Positions 1 through 10,295 of a stretch of DNA of 64,000 nt are shown here, piece by piece; within the stretch, counting starts at the first letter, position 1, and each line of letters starts with the position of its first letter. The notes under the pieces are model-generated. The model made no database searches and was not told the DNA's origin. It saw nothing but the letters and a program-made list of their open reading frames with translations. Both the position numbers and the translations under genes were made by a program. Source of the DNA: Pipra filicauda (Eukaryota > Chordata > Aves > Passeriformes > Pipridae); assembly GCF_003945595.2 (NCBI RefSeq), contig NW_024104525.1:219989-283988 (forward strand), written 5' to 3'.

Positions 1-3000
1 AGGTGAAAGATTCGGGCCAGGCATGAATGCAGTCAGTAGATGATGTGCACTGGGTCCTCAGCACAGTTCACTTCAATAAGTACCTGCTATAAGATGACCA
101 ATACCAAGCACAACATCACTGAACAGCTTGGCTCAAATCCCTTTCTGAACATCTTTCACTTGTTACAAGTATATCCTTGCTACAGGGAGATGCAGTGGAT
201 AAAAAGAAGATGCACAAAAGAAACAGAAACATTTAAATCTTTGTCATTTTCCTTCACAATTTTTAAAGAGTTCTTTAGTGTTATGTGACTATAGAACAGC
301 TCTCCTGACCATACATTACATTTATTTTTATTATCCTATCTTTGCTTTTGCAGCATAGTGAGTGTTTTGACTATATATAGTACTTGTCATCTTTTGTAGG
401 TTGGCTATTGTTTAAAGCCTTCCTATTAGAATAAATATGGAAAACTATTTTCAACAGTCTTTATGCCTGGGTGAATTATATAGATTTCTAGATGATTTAT
501 ACAGATTTTATTATCACTATCTGCTGCATGGCTGGATAGAGTTATGTTATTGTTTTTCCTACTACCTTAAATTGCAGTATAAAATTCTTTTTAAAAAGGT
601 CCTCAAAATATCTGAACTAGTTAAAATGCACAAACAGTTATAGCCACAAGAGAGAGCTCTTGTAAAAGCATAAGGCTACTTGATAAATATGTACATTTTG
701 CACTTTAACAATGAAAAATAGTTTTAGTAATTAGTGTTTACTTTAATTATTATATTTCTGGAAATTAAACACTGATGCAAATTAGCACAGTATTCCCAAT
801 TCCATTTATATTCACCTTTTTATTTGTTTTTAATTAAAATCAAGAACTAGTAAATAACATATATAGCTACATTTTTTTTTAAATAACAAACTATGTTATG
901 CAATTATATTTTTGCTAAGATTTGATCCTTTGCTCTTTGCTTACACAATGCAATGACCCTTAGAGGTAAAATAGATCAATTCAATATGAAAATGCAGCAC
1001 CACTCCCAATAATGTGTTTGCTTTACAGAAAAAGGTTTATGTCAGATAAAGTCTTCCTCATGCCCTTTGTGCGTTAAATTAAACCTTTTTAGGCACTTAA
1101 ATACAAGCTTATGTCTTTGAGACCTTAAAATAACATACCTCTCCATATCCTAGAAGAGGATGCTTTGTAAATGCAGAATAGAACATGATACAGATAGTCA
1201 TGTAACCCAGTGGAAGTCTGCAATTTAGCAGTACTTATATCTTGGTGATAGATACCCTACCTTGTTCAAAAACAAACTGAACTTTGTAGAGAGAACACAG
1301 GATCACAAGAGAGCTAGATCTCACATCCTGAGCTATCTAGATGTGTTGAAGATCAAAGTACAATGCTGCCCTGGTTTATGTCACTGACTGAATCAGTACG
1401 AATGAGTACCTGTCTCTGTCACACCCTGCCCTCTTAAAAATCATTTAAATCCAAAGGAATGAAGTTACCCTTGCTAACTGTTTCCCAGAAAACTGTTCCC
1501 CTGACTAGAGGACTTGGGCAGTAGTTACGTTTAGCCCCTTTAAGTTCAATTTGTGTTTACAAAGCAGAAAACTACATCAATTGGAAAATGTGGTCTTTTA
1601 TGTTTACAACCTTTTCTCAGCACTTCTGATGACATAGTTTATTCTACTTTCATTAAAATCAATGGCAAAACTCTGTTTATTCCAGTGACTGCAAGATCTG
1701 CCCATTAATATGTTAATTTCTAATCTTCCCTTCAAAATTCTACCATCTGGGTTCTTTTTTTCCTGTTTTGAATTAAAAAAATGTGTTTTACAGACATATT
1801 TTCATTTACCAATGTTATTTCCTTCCTTATGCCTGATTCTCTTCAGCTGAACTTTCCAGATGGTATCCAAGATCCAAGCATCTTTACTTTAGGTTCTTAA
1901 TTTTAAAGTTGCTACCGCATGATAAATATTGAATTAGAATAACAACCTTTCTCAGGTACCAAAATAGCTCACCCTTCTGATCTCATTATTTTCTTCCATT
2001 CTTTCTCTAAATCTAATAGCTTTCTGTCTTCAAATTGCAGTGCTTAAAATATCTATGACTCATTAATTGTAAAAAAATTGTCTTTTTATTCATTAGTAGT
2101 AGAGCTTTTCATTGAATGTCCCAGCAGTGGCCTAAGACAATTTAGATAATAACCATTATTCCTTCTGTCTAGACAGGAATTAATTTGTAGTTTTGCCCTT
2201 TTGCATGGGAACGATGGAGAATTGTTGTCATTTGATGTAATATGGAAAGGACTTTTGCACCTTTAAACTGCAGATCAGATATTGTCAATATTCCCTTTAT
2301 GACTAAGGTGGCCACAATTCAGACAAGTGCAGATGTTTTTCCTTAATGATGTAATTTTACAGTAAATATGAATGCAATTAAAGTTACTCTTGTGTTTAGT
2401 ACGTTGGCTTTGAGGGCTTTATTATTTGAATGGAAAGAAAAGAAATTATTTTTCTTTCTTTTAAACAAAACATCACTAGGCTTCACTTTCCCTAGTAGGG
2501 ACTTTGCACTAAATACAGATCACTAAATTCTAAGCCTAGAAATAAACTTCATAACTAATACGGAGTAGCAGACAGAATCATTGAACAAGAAAAGACTGCA
2601 TGACATGATATTCAGTAACTATAGACATCAATAAAATACATATTTAATAAGAAGTGTTATGAACATAGATTGTTATGTATGTTATGTGTGTTCCATAAGT
2701 TTATAGAACATATTACAAATTTTCTTTCTTTGCACAGAAAACTTTATAATACGTCCTTATACTCAATGTAAAAAAAAAAAAAGTTCATGTCTCTTGACAT
2801 GAGCATAAGCCTTTTATAGATGCCATAACGAGTCTTAAAAATCTCTGAAGCTAGTTAAACCATGGCAACTGCTAAACATTTTATGCTGAAAATGTTCAGT
2901 TACAGAATGTCTAGTTTATTTTTCCAGTCACTCCTTTTGTGCCTGGTTTCAAGGTACTTTTTCAGCTACAGCAGAAGCTGTTGACAGAACACTGCGTGTC

Positions 3001-4615
3001 AGTCAGGCAAGCTCCTGCTTGTATGTGTGCAAACATGCTTGTAGTAATACTAAATAACATCAGTGCATTTTGTCTTCATTAATTTCTAGCTGTGGCCAGG
3101 ATCAGATATTTGCATCTGTGGTAGGTTGTTTTTGGGTGAAAATATGTCTTGCATCTATTATCCGTAGTCCTACAGTAGGTTTTTGAGCACAGCAGTGGTA
3201 CACCCAAGTGATTTTCTTCCTGGTTGAATCATGACCAAAGTAATTTATGGAACACATCTATGACATACCATCAACAATGTATATGCAAGGTCGTCCAGAG
3301 CATGGCTCTTTATAATGTATCCATTATTCCTGGGAATGATACAACTGACACAGACTACATCCCTGGTAAGCTGCCACATGAGTATATGGTCCAAGAAGAA
3401 AAATCTGTGATGTCAAATCAAGTACTGGTCCTTCCCACTTGCTAAGGTAGCTGCTGGCTATGTAAGTGCAATGAAAAAGAAGACAAGCTATGCTACGAGA
3501 GGTAAGGAGCAGAAAATCTCTTAATCCTGTTCAGCAATCAGAAGGACCCCCAAAATACTAGAAATTAAGAGGAAGATTAATAACAAATAAGGACATTTAC
3601 AGGAAATTCATCTAAGGACACGTGAGGCAAGGAGTTTCTTGCATCTATCATGTCTGACAGGTCACTGAGTAATTTTAGTTGTTTTACAGTGGAAAGTACT
3701 TTTGTAATAATTGCTAATAATTTGTTTATGAGCAGTGTATGTCCATAGATGATATGCTTAAATATATCTCCCTCCACTGTATTTTCCACTCAGATGAACC
3801 ATGTTTTTCAACACTTATTTTACTGGACTAAGCTAACTGTAGGTTTTTACTCTTATATTTAAAAATAAATTTTTCATTCATCTTCACTTCTTCCAGTTCA
3901 AACTGACCACACATGACCAGAAATGGATGCAACCACAGGTAGACTAATATTGCCTTCTGCAAAAATTTTACTAGGATTTCGAGACTATTTATTTGCTTGT
4001 TTATTTATTTTAGCTGAAGTTCTAGAACATCACTGTGAAATGTTCTAGAACATCACTGCATGGGAAGTGCTGTTTTAATTTCTCTTCATCTGTCATGGCC
4101 TCTAGAAAACTAGCCCCTAGTTTAAAGAGATGTTATGCACTTCATATTACAACATAATTTATGTGATATCAGTTTTCAGCACAATTTGTTTCTTCCAGAG
4201 TCATGACATGCTCTCTACAGTCTTGGCCAAACTTTTCAAATTTGTGTTTTACATGAATTTCGTGACCTATGCCTGAAAACATAGCTAATTAAGAAACTAT
4301 TAAATATTTATTGCAAGACTGAACCTAAGAAACACTGTAATATCCCTTTCATTTCAGTAACCTGCATTTAATAATCACCAAAAAGTCTCTTCATCCATTT
4401 TATATTTTTTTAATTAACCAATGAAAGATCTCCAGCTTGAATATTTCTTTTAAATAGTATAATACTGTTTAGATATCAAGTCTTTTCAATTAATTTTATG
4501 TTAGAAATTATCCTATTAGGAAAGATATTTGATAACTCTAATGCGATATATCTTCAATAAGCCCATTTATGTTTCATATCATTGTCTATTTCCTTATGTC
4601 TCTGATAATATTTAT
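1..4615. other. AT-rich unique sequence, no gene seen
   Basis: I see no recognisable gene, RNA or transposon here. Short ORFs (82, 68, 73 and 70 codons) have no recognisable domain and no supporting splice or codon pattern. It holds only small simple features: a poly-A run near 2770, and a 17-bp unit containing GTTCTAGAAC that occurs twice 23 bp apart at 4019-4035 and 4042-4058. It ends at the target-site duplication of the LTR that begins at 4621. It could be intergenic or intronic; the sequence does not decide. Confidence 0.6.
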
Positions 4616-4620
4616 GTCCT
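4616..4620. repeat. Target-site duplication (left) of solo LTR
   Basis: The bases gtcct immediately precede the TG that opens the LTR at 4621 and are repeated directly after its terminal CA at 5959-5963. A 5-bp duplication is the usual size for ERVL-class integrations. Confidence 0.85.
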
Positions 4621-5958
4621 TGTCATGGTTTGACCCAGGGGCCAATTTTCAAACTGCCGCAAATTTGCTCAAAGGTGAGAGAACTTTCCACACAGGCAGA
4701 ACAGACTCAGCATGGGGGAATAATATCAGAATTTATTACTAACAGAATGGAAACTATAGAATAATATATACAGCAACCCTAACTAATCCTCCTATGATGA
4801 TAAAACCATGTATTTACAAAAATCACCTCTTTTCCCCCCATTAAGTCCAGGAGGAGAAAGAAGTCTCTCCTTCACTCTCAGGGCTACATTCCAATTCACT
4901 GTAGCTGGAAAATTTTTCTCTCTCTCTCTTCTATAGCGTGTGAGGCCTCAGTACCCCACCTCTAACCACTTGGCTCCCACTGAGGGTTCATCCACGGGCT
5001 TCGAGGGAAACACTCATCATCACTGTGTCTTCACCGTGGAGTACAGCGAGTTAAAGCTTTAAGTCTTTGTTCCCCACTAAGTGGAGGTTTCCTTCCACGG
5101 GAGTTTTGGGGCCCCCCCTAAGTCTGGGGGCCACCCTTCCTTCCAGGATCAAGGGTTCTGGGGTTTTGGCTCAGTCCTACCCCAGAACGTTCCAAGTTTG
5201 GCTTCTCTCTCTCTCTGCTCCGTTGCAAGTTCTCTCCACAGGGCATACCCACGTCTCTTGGTCTGGGGGTCTGGGTCCAGCTGGCCGCTGGTACTGTCTG
5301 GGCCACTCCAGGCCCATTTTGTCTTAGTTCAGTTAGGCTTTCTCCCGCGTTTTTGGTCTAGCCATCCTGGTCCAGCTCAACGGATGTCTCTGGACCCCTT
5401 GGCCTGTCTCTGCTACTTTGGTTTCAGCTCGAGTTGCCCCCTCCCCCTGGCTTGATGGGGGAGGTGGCAGCAAGACTGCCTGAAGTTTCTCTCTCCTCTG
5501 CCTGGAATTCTTTCTACTCTGCTTCACAATCGCTGCTGTGCCCGCTCGCAGTGGGGGGAAATGGCAGGGAAACCGCTGCAGCCCTGGCTGGGCCAGGGCC
5601 GGGAGGTCCAGGGGGTTCTGGATTTGGGGTTCCCCCTTGACCACCCCTCGTAGCTAAGTCTTTCTGCATTCACGTCTCAGCTAGGGGCCCGGCTTGGCTT
5701 CAGTGCTGCACCTGGCCTTGGGCCAGGACCGTGGCGGGGAAAAAGCCCTCCGGCCCCCGTGGGCCGTACGGCCCCCTCTCTCTCTTTACCTTGTGGTCTC
5801 CAATTCCTACTGTGCAACCAAGTGCTTCTATTCTGGTACTATCAAACATGTCATTTCACAGAGATGTAACTGCAGCTTTTGATTGACTCTGCATCAGAGG
5901 AACCACTCTGGAGCAAACAATTTTCAGCCCCAGGGGAGTGGCTGGTCAAACCACGACA
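4621..5958 (-). mobile_element. Solo LTR of an endogenous retrovirus, minus strand
   Basis: The 1338-bp element starts TGTCATGGTTTGACC and ends GGTCAAACCACGACA. These ends are inverted repeats matching at 14 of 15 positions. It has TG...CA termini and is flanked by a perfect 5-bp duplication (gtcct), so both boundaries are firm. Orientation is taken from the polyadenylation signal AATAAA on the minus strand at 4737-4732, about 115 bp from the minus-strand 3' end; the other LTRs here also carry their signal 115-195 bp from the end. The central part (about 4990-5800) is much more GC- and CT-rich than the surroundings. No internal retroviral sequence flanks it, so it is a solo LTR left by recombination between two LTRs. 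ERV-L-like class is inferred from the duplication length. Overlapping ORFs of up to 124 codons on both strands are chance products of the GC-rich LTR. Confidence 0.88.
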
Positions 5959-5963
5959 GTCCT
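5959..5963. repeat. Target-site duplication (right) of solo LTR
   Basis: This second copy of gtcct directly follows the LTR's terminal CA and matches 4616-4620 exactly. Confidence 0.85.
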
Positions 5964-6492
5964 TGATAAAAATTATTAAAAAAAAAAAACATGATCCTTA
6001 CAATAAAGTAGCAGACTTTTACTTGTCTCATTCTGCTTAATTTTTATCTTTTTTTATTGGACCAATTTTTTTTCTCCTACTACATTGCCGAGGTATGTTA
6101 ATGTGCTATTTAATATGTTTATTGTTTTAGTAGACCCAATATAGATTTTTCAGATATTCAATATAATCATTACGAGAAGATCCAACTTGGTTCATGGCTC
6201 ATATATGATTTTCTAGTAAGTTCATCTCGTTGCCTTTATATTACATTTGCATTGGTGTTCCATGCATCATCATCCTTATTGAAACGAAAGCAAAACATAT
6301 ATTTAGTATGTTGGCAACACCTGATCATTTCTGATCTCCGTCTTTTCCTCCAGAAAAGACTGGACTCTAGTCCTTTTATCTTTTTTATCCTCTTTCCATA
6401 TATGTCTGTGGATAATCTGTTTACCCTTCGTTTTATTTTCTTTAATTCTTTGAATTTTACTTTTTGAAGTTCTGAGGTACAGCTATCCTGAT
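5964..6492. other. AT-rich unique sequence
   Basis: I see nothing recognisable apart from a poly-A run right after the LTR (about 5979-5990). A 71-codon ORF at 6252-6467 is hydrophobic, AT-driven and unrecognised. Confidence 0.5.
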
Positions 6493-6675
6493 CATAGACT
6501 CACAGAATCACAGAGCAGTTGAAGTTGACCTTGGGAGGTCACCTGGTCTAACCTTCCTGCTCAAGCCAGGGCTCCTTGAGCCAGTTGCCCAGGACAGTGT
6601 CCAGGTGGCTTTTGAATATCTCCACAGATGAGACTCCACAACCTTGCTGGGCAAACTGTACCAATGCTCAGTAAC
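6493..6675 (-). mobile_element. CR1 LINE 3' fragment, minus strand
   Basis: Read on the minus strand, the segment ends with the typical CR1 3' region: a phrase for a pair of conserved C-terminal residues, then the pattern of ACCT..GAGGTC and a tail of CTGTGATTCTGTG. On the plus strand the tail appears as CACAGAATCACAGAG at about 6500-6514. Only the last roughly 180 bp of the element is present, the usual 5' truncation of CR1. The 5' limit near 6675 is a by-eye estimate. No coding capacity remains. Confidence 0.75.
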
Positions 6676-9119
6676 TGGATGTCCTGGGTTTGCTAGATAG
6701 CTTTCTCATCAGTCTACCTCTCATTGGACAAGAGAACTTTACTTATTAAATTCTTTGTTCTCGCACAGGAGCTCTAAGAAAAACGGTTTTACCCTGTGGG
6801 CAGCCTTAGACTAAAGCACTTTTCTTCCCCCCCCCCCCTATTTATTTTTTTTCCAAGCAATATGAATGGTATGAGACTAACCATTTTTATTTATTATTTT
6901 ATCTCCTATTTTTGGTCTTATTTTAGCTTGCTTCTAAACAGCTTTTCTCACTCAAAGATGTTGTTAATATTACGCTTCAGGTAAAGTAACCAGCAAGTGG
7001 AACTTCAGTAAAAGGCTATACCGTTCTATTTTCCATTTTCCTAAAATTCATCCTGAATTATAGGAGAATGCCCTTAATTTATGCCTATGTCTACTGACTC
7101 CTGGCTACATTGAGCTGAAACATATCCAATGTCTGTAACTGTAGGGAAGAAACAAAAAAGTATGTATCTGGCACAGAGCATTTTTGAAGCTGTACTACTA
7201 TGCCAACCAAGATATGCGTATTCTCTAGTACAAAGAGCTAGTATAATAGATTTATACATCAATTGTCTTCATTTTATCATCTTTGAATATTTTGACCCTT
7301 TTAATAAGCATCAAACCCTTATTTTAACAGATAGTTCTGCCTTCTGCACCCCTGTTGATTTTATATTTTATTTTACATTATATTTAATATTCCAAAATAA
7401 TGCTATGAGGATGTTTGAATGAGATATCTACTTACATAAAAAAAATGTCCTGGAGCAACTCAGAATGTGATATTTTTTTCCCACACAGTTAACACAAACC
7501 CAGACTTTCATATATTTGCCTTAAGCTGTCACAAACTTTATTAAGTCTCCTTTGTAGGAGCTACATGTAGAGTTAAACACATTTCTACTGCAGTAACTTC
7601 AACTTTCCCTAATATCTGACAAGAACAGAGGATCTTTTCTGCAGTGCAATGAAAAGCATATAATTTTTATGCAGAAGAAATTGTTCCTGCTTACCAGCTG
7701 TTAATATATTCCAGACTCTTCTAGCAGTTATGTTTCACTTTTGGAAGATTTTGACTTTTATTAGGTAGTACTGCATGGCAAACACTTGACAGAGCTAAAT
7801 TCATTCATAGTGGGTACCATGCTGAGGATTTTGTTTATTCTTCTGCTGTTGGAACCAAGAGCCTGAAACTCACTAATGTGCATAGATATGGCTTTTAGGT
7901 AATGCCCTACTGAAGATTTCTTCCCCACAACCTCATCCCCTGCATCATTTTAATGATGTACTTCTTCTGTAAACTCCTTGCAAAACTCCTACAAGTCCTC
8001 TTCAGCTTTGTCCTTTCATCTTTATTGGCATGTTTGCTTCTTCAGTAAAGTTGCTGGGATGTGCATTCATCTCTTTGCATCTTTGCTGTGATTCTGCCAG
8101 CACCAGTAGTCTTTCCTGGGACCTAAGAGCCCTCTTTTTTTCCTGTTATGTCTCAAAGGTTTCTGGATAGTCACACAATTTTTGAGCTCCAAAGACTGCT
8201 TCTGAATGTAGAATATTTTGTTGATATTTGAAATTTGACTATCCTGCTGTAATGATTTTGTTCACAATACAGTCCTGAAATCTGAGGTTTTTGGTGCTAC
8301 AGAAATGTCCCTCATCTGGAAGCATTCTCTGAAGATGTATTTCATTAGAAAATGAATCCAAAGTACAAACACATCTGTTTGAATGATCATAAATAAGATT
8401 TTCAGCTGACACTTCACCTTTATCTCCGGTGTTAGCATTTGGTACTGAGCCTCTTTTGTACTATACCCACAGCATATCTACTTTTTTTTATGCCTGCAGT
8501 CTTTACAGCTAACATCATCCTTTAAGTAGGTCGTGCAATGTGTAAAAAAAAAAAGGTCTCTCCTGTATGTTAAAAGTGTCAGTGCAGGTAGCTTCAAATG
8601 TTCATCAGTTATTTACATGCACATTAAAAACTTAGAGAGACTGGGGGAAGAAAACTGAGCTTACTGAGCTTTGAACTTACTGCCCTGATAAGTGAAATTG
8701 CAACACTATTTTCATGCAGTTACTTTCTGTTTAACTCCTTTTTCTGTCATTGTGGCAGTGGAAATACGTAATCAGTGGAAATGATTACATATTTGTGGCA
8801 GTGGAAATATGTAAACCAAACCTTCAGGTTTGGTGATTTCCCAAATTTTGAAAGTATCTATTATAAGGCAATTTCAATTTATGCTAGTTACCCCGTCTTA
8901 CACTCTTAACCCTGTTAGAAAATGATAACAGGGATAGAAGGAAAAGGGATAAAATATGAAAGAATAATATGAAAAATGGTCATGTTAAGGGGGGCTTGTA
9001 CTTTCAAAAGATCTTGAGGCTGAACATCTCATATATTATAATTGCATTTAAAAATTTTTAATAGCATTTATCTCCTTTCTACATTTTTATAAGGGTTGAA
9101 ATTTTGTCAGATCTCATTC
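6676..9119. other. AT-rich unique sequence
   Basis: No gene is recognised. It contains a run of about 10 C at 6829-6838 and an A run at 8544-8554. It also has a 21-bp unit starting TGTGGCAGTGGAAATA repeated with one mismatch at 8751-8771 and 8794-8814. Several 60-97-codon ORFs are AT-rich and unrecognised. Confidence 0.5.
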
Positions 9120-10019
9120 AAGTTTTGAATATCTACAAAGATATTCAAAGATATTTGAATATCTCCAAAGAGTCCACAGTCTCACTGGACATCCTGTTCC
9201 AAAGTTTGATAACTCTCACAATAAAAAGTGTGGGGGTTTTAATCACATGTTTAACTGGATTTCCTATATCTTAAATTCTGTCCATTTCCTCTTTTCTTTT
9301 TTGTGGATAACACAGAGAACAGTCTGACTCCTAATTCTTTACTGCCCTCCCTGCCTGCTCAAATCAGGTATCTACACATATGTATAAGATTCCTCTGAAT
9401 TTTCTCTTCTGCAGGTTGAACAGTCCAAGGTTTCTCAGCCTCTCCTCAGTGGCTTAAACTGAGAGAGAATGACTCTTTGCTAGTCTCTCTCCAGTAATTC
9501 CATATCTTTCTTGTACTGGGGTGTTCAGGGCTGGATTCACACTTTAATTGTGGTCTCATCCACAGTAAGGGACAGGATCTCCTCTCTCAACCTGCTGACA
9601 ATACTTTTCCTAATGCAGCCCAGGATACCATTAGCCTTCTATGCTGCAAGGGCACACTGCTGTCTCCTTTTCAACTTGGTGCCTGCCAGTGCCCCAGGTC
9701 CTTTTTTACAAAACTGTTTTCCAGATGATCAGCAGCAACCATTTACTGATACAGGAGCTTATTTCTCCACAGGAATTTCCCCAGGGAAATGTGCATTTGA
9801 TTTTGCTGAACTTCATTAGATTCCTATCTGTCCAAATCTCCAACCTGTTCATCTGAATGTCAGCTCACCCATTGGGTGTGTATTCACTCCTCCTGGTTTT
9901 ATGTCCTCTGCAAACTTGCTGAGGGTGCATATCATCCAATTCTCTGGGTCACTGCACTGATGAAGATGTTAAACAGCATGGACCTTAATATTGATCCCTG
10001 ACACACGCTGCTGGTGACT
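9120..10019 (-). mobile_element. CR1 LINE fragment, minus strand, degenerate
   Basis: The plus strand reads as the antisense of a CR1 reverse-transcriptase C-terminus. Landmarks are the antisense of the conserved stretch around 9505-9560, the antisense of the segment with cysteine and alanine codons at 9640-9720, and CTGCAAACTTGCTGAGGGTGC near 9907-9930, the antisense of the catalytic-box region. The frame is broken repeatedly, so it is an old copy. Its 3' tail is missing on the 9120 side, where TTGAATATCT(A/C)CAAAG occurs twice (9126-9141 and about 9158-9173), a small local duplication. The 5' end at about 10019 abuts a short GGGTTTT run and then an LTR fragment. Confidence 0.8.
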
Positions 10020-10040
10020 GGGTTTTGGGTTTTGGGTTTT
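10020..10040 (+). repeat. (GGGTTTT)3 tract at a transposon junction
   Basis: Three tandem copies of GGGTTTT sit exactly between the CR1 fragment ending near 10019 and the LTR fragment that begins near 10046. The unit resembles, but is not, the vertebrate telomere repeat. Confidence 0.8.
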
Positions 10041-10045
10041 CTTTC

Positions 10046-10295
10046 AAGTATCAGGTTTGTGTGGCCAGGCTTTGGTAGTGGGATTGGGCTACAGGGGTGA
10101 CTTCTCTGAGAGGCTACCAGAAGCTTCCCCCAGGTCCAACAGAGCCAATGCCAAACAGCTCCAAGATGGACCTGCCAATGGTCAAGGCCAAGCCAAGCAG
10201 CAATGATGGAAGCACCTCTCTGATAGCATATTTGAGAAGGAAAAAAAGTTATTGTGCCTGAGCAGCAGCAGAATCAGCGTGTGATGAACTTGACC
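10046..10295 (+). mobile_element. 5' part of an ERV LTR, same family as 62022-62541
   Basis: The segment aligns by eye with the start of the LTR at 62022. Shared blocks in order are GGTTTGTGTGG, GGCTACAGG, AGAAGCTTCCCCCA, AGAGCCAATGCCA-like, CCAAGATGGAC-like, GGCCAAGCCAA-like, a TATTT(A/G)AGAAGGAAAAAA segment and GTTATTGTGC. Only the first 250 bp or so are present, without the 3' half or a terminal CA. It is a truncated, moderately diverged copy on the plus strand; the right boundary is approximate. Confidence 0.75.

Noticed and set aside
3224..3445. 73-codon ORF with fairly balanced composition
   Set aside because: It looked slightly protein-like (acidic, few low-complexity runs), but I recognise no family, splice signals or neighbouring exons.
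5067..5644. Overlapping 62-124-codon ORFs on both strands
   Set aside because: They lie wholly inside the solo LTR at 4621-5958 and are open only because that LTR is GC- and CT-rich; no domain is visible.
10020..10040. Interstitial telomere repeat
   Set aside because: The unit is GGGTTTT, not GGGTTA, and only three copies exist.
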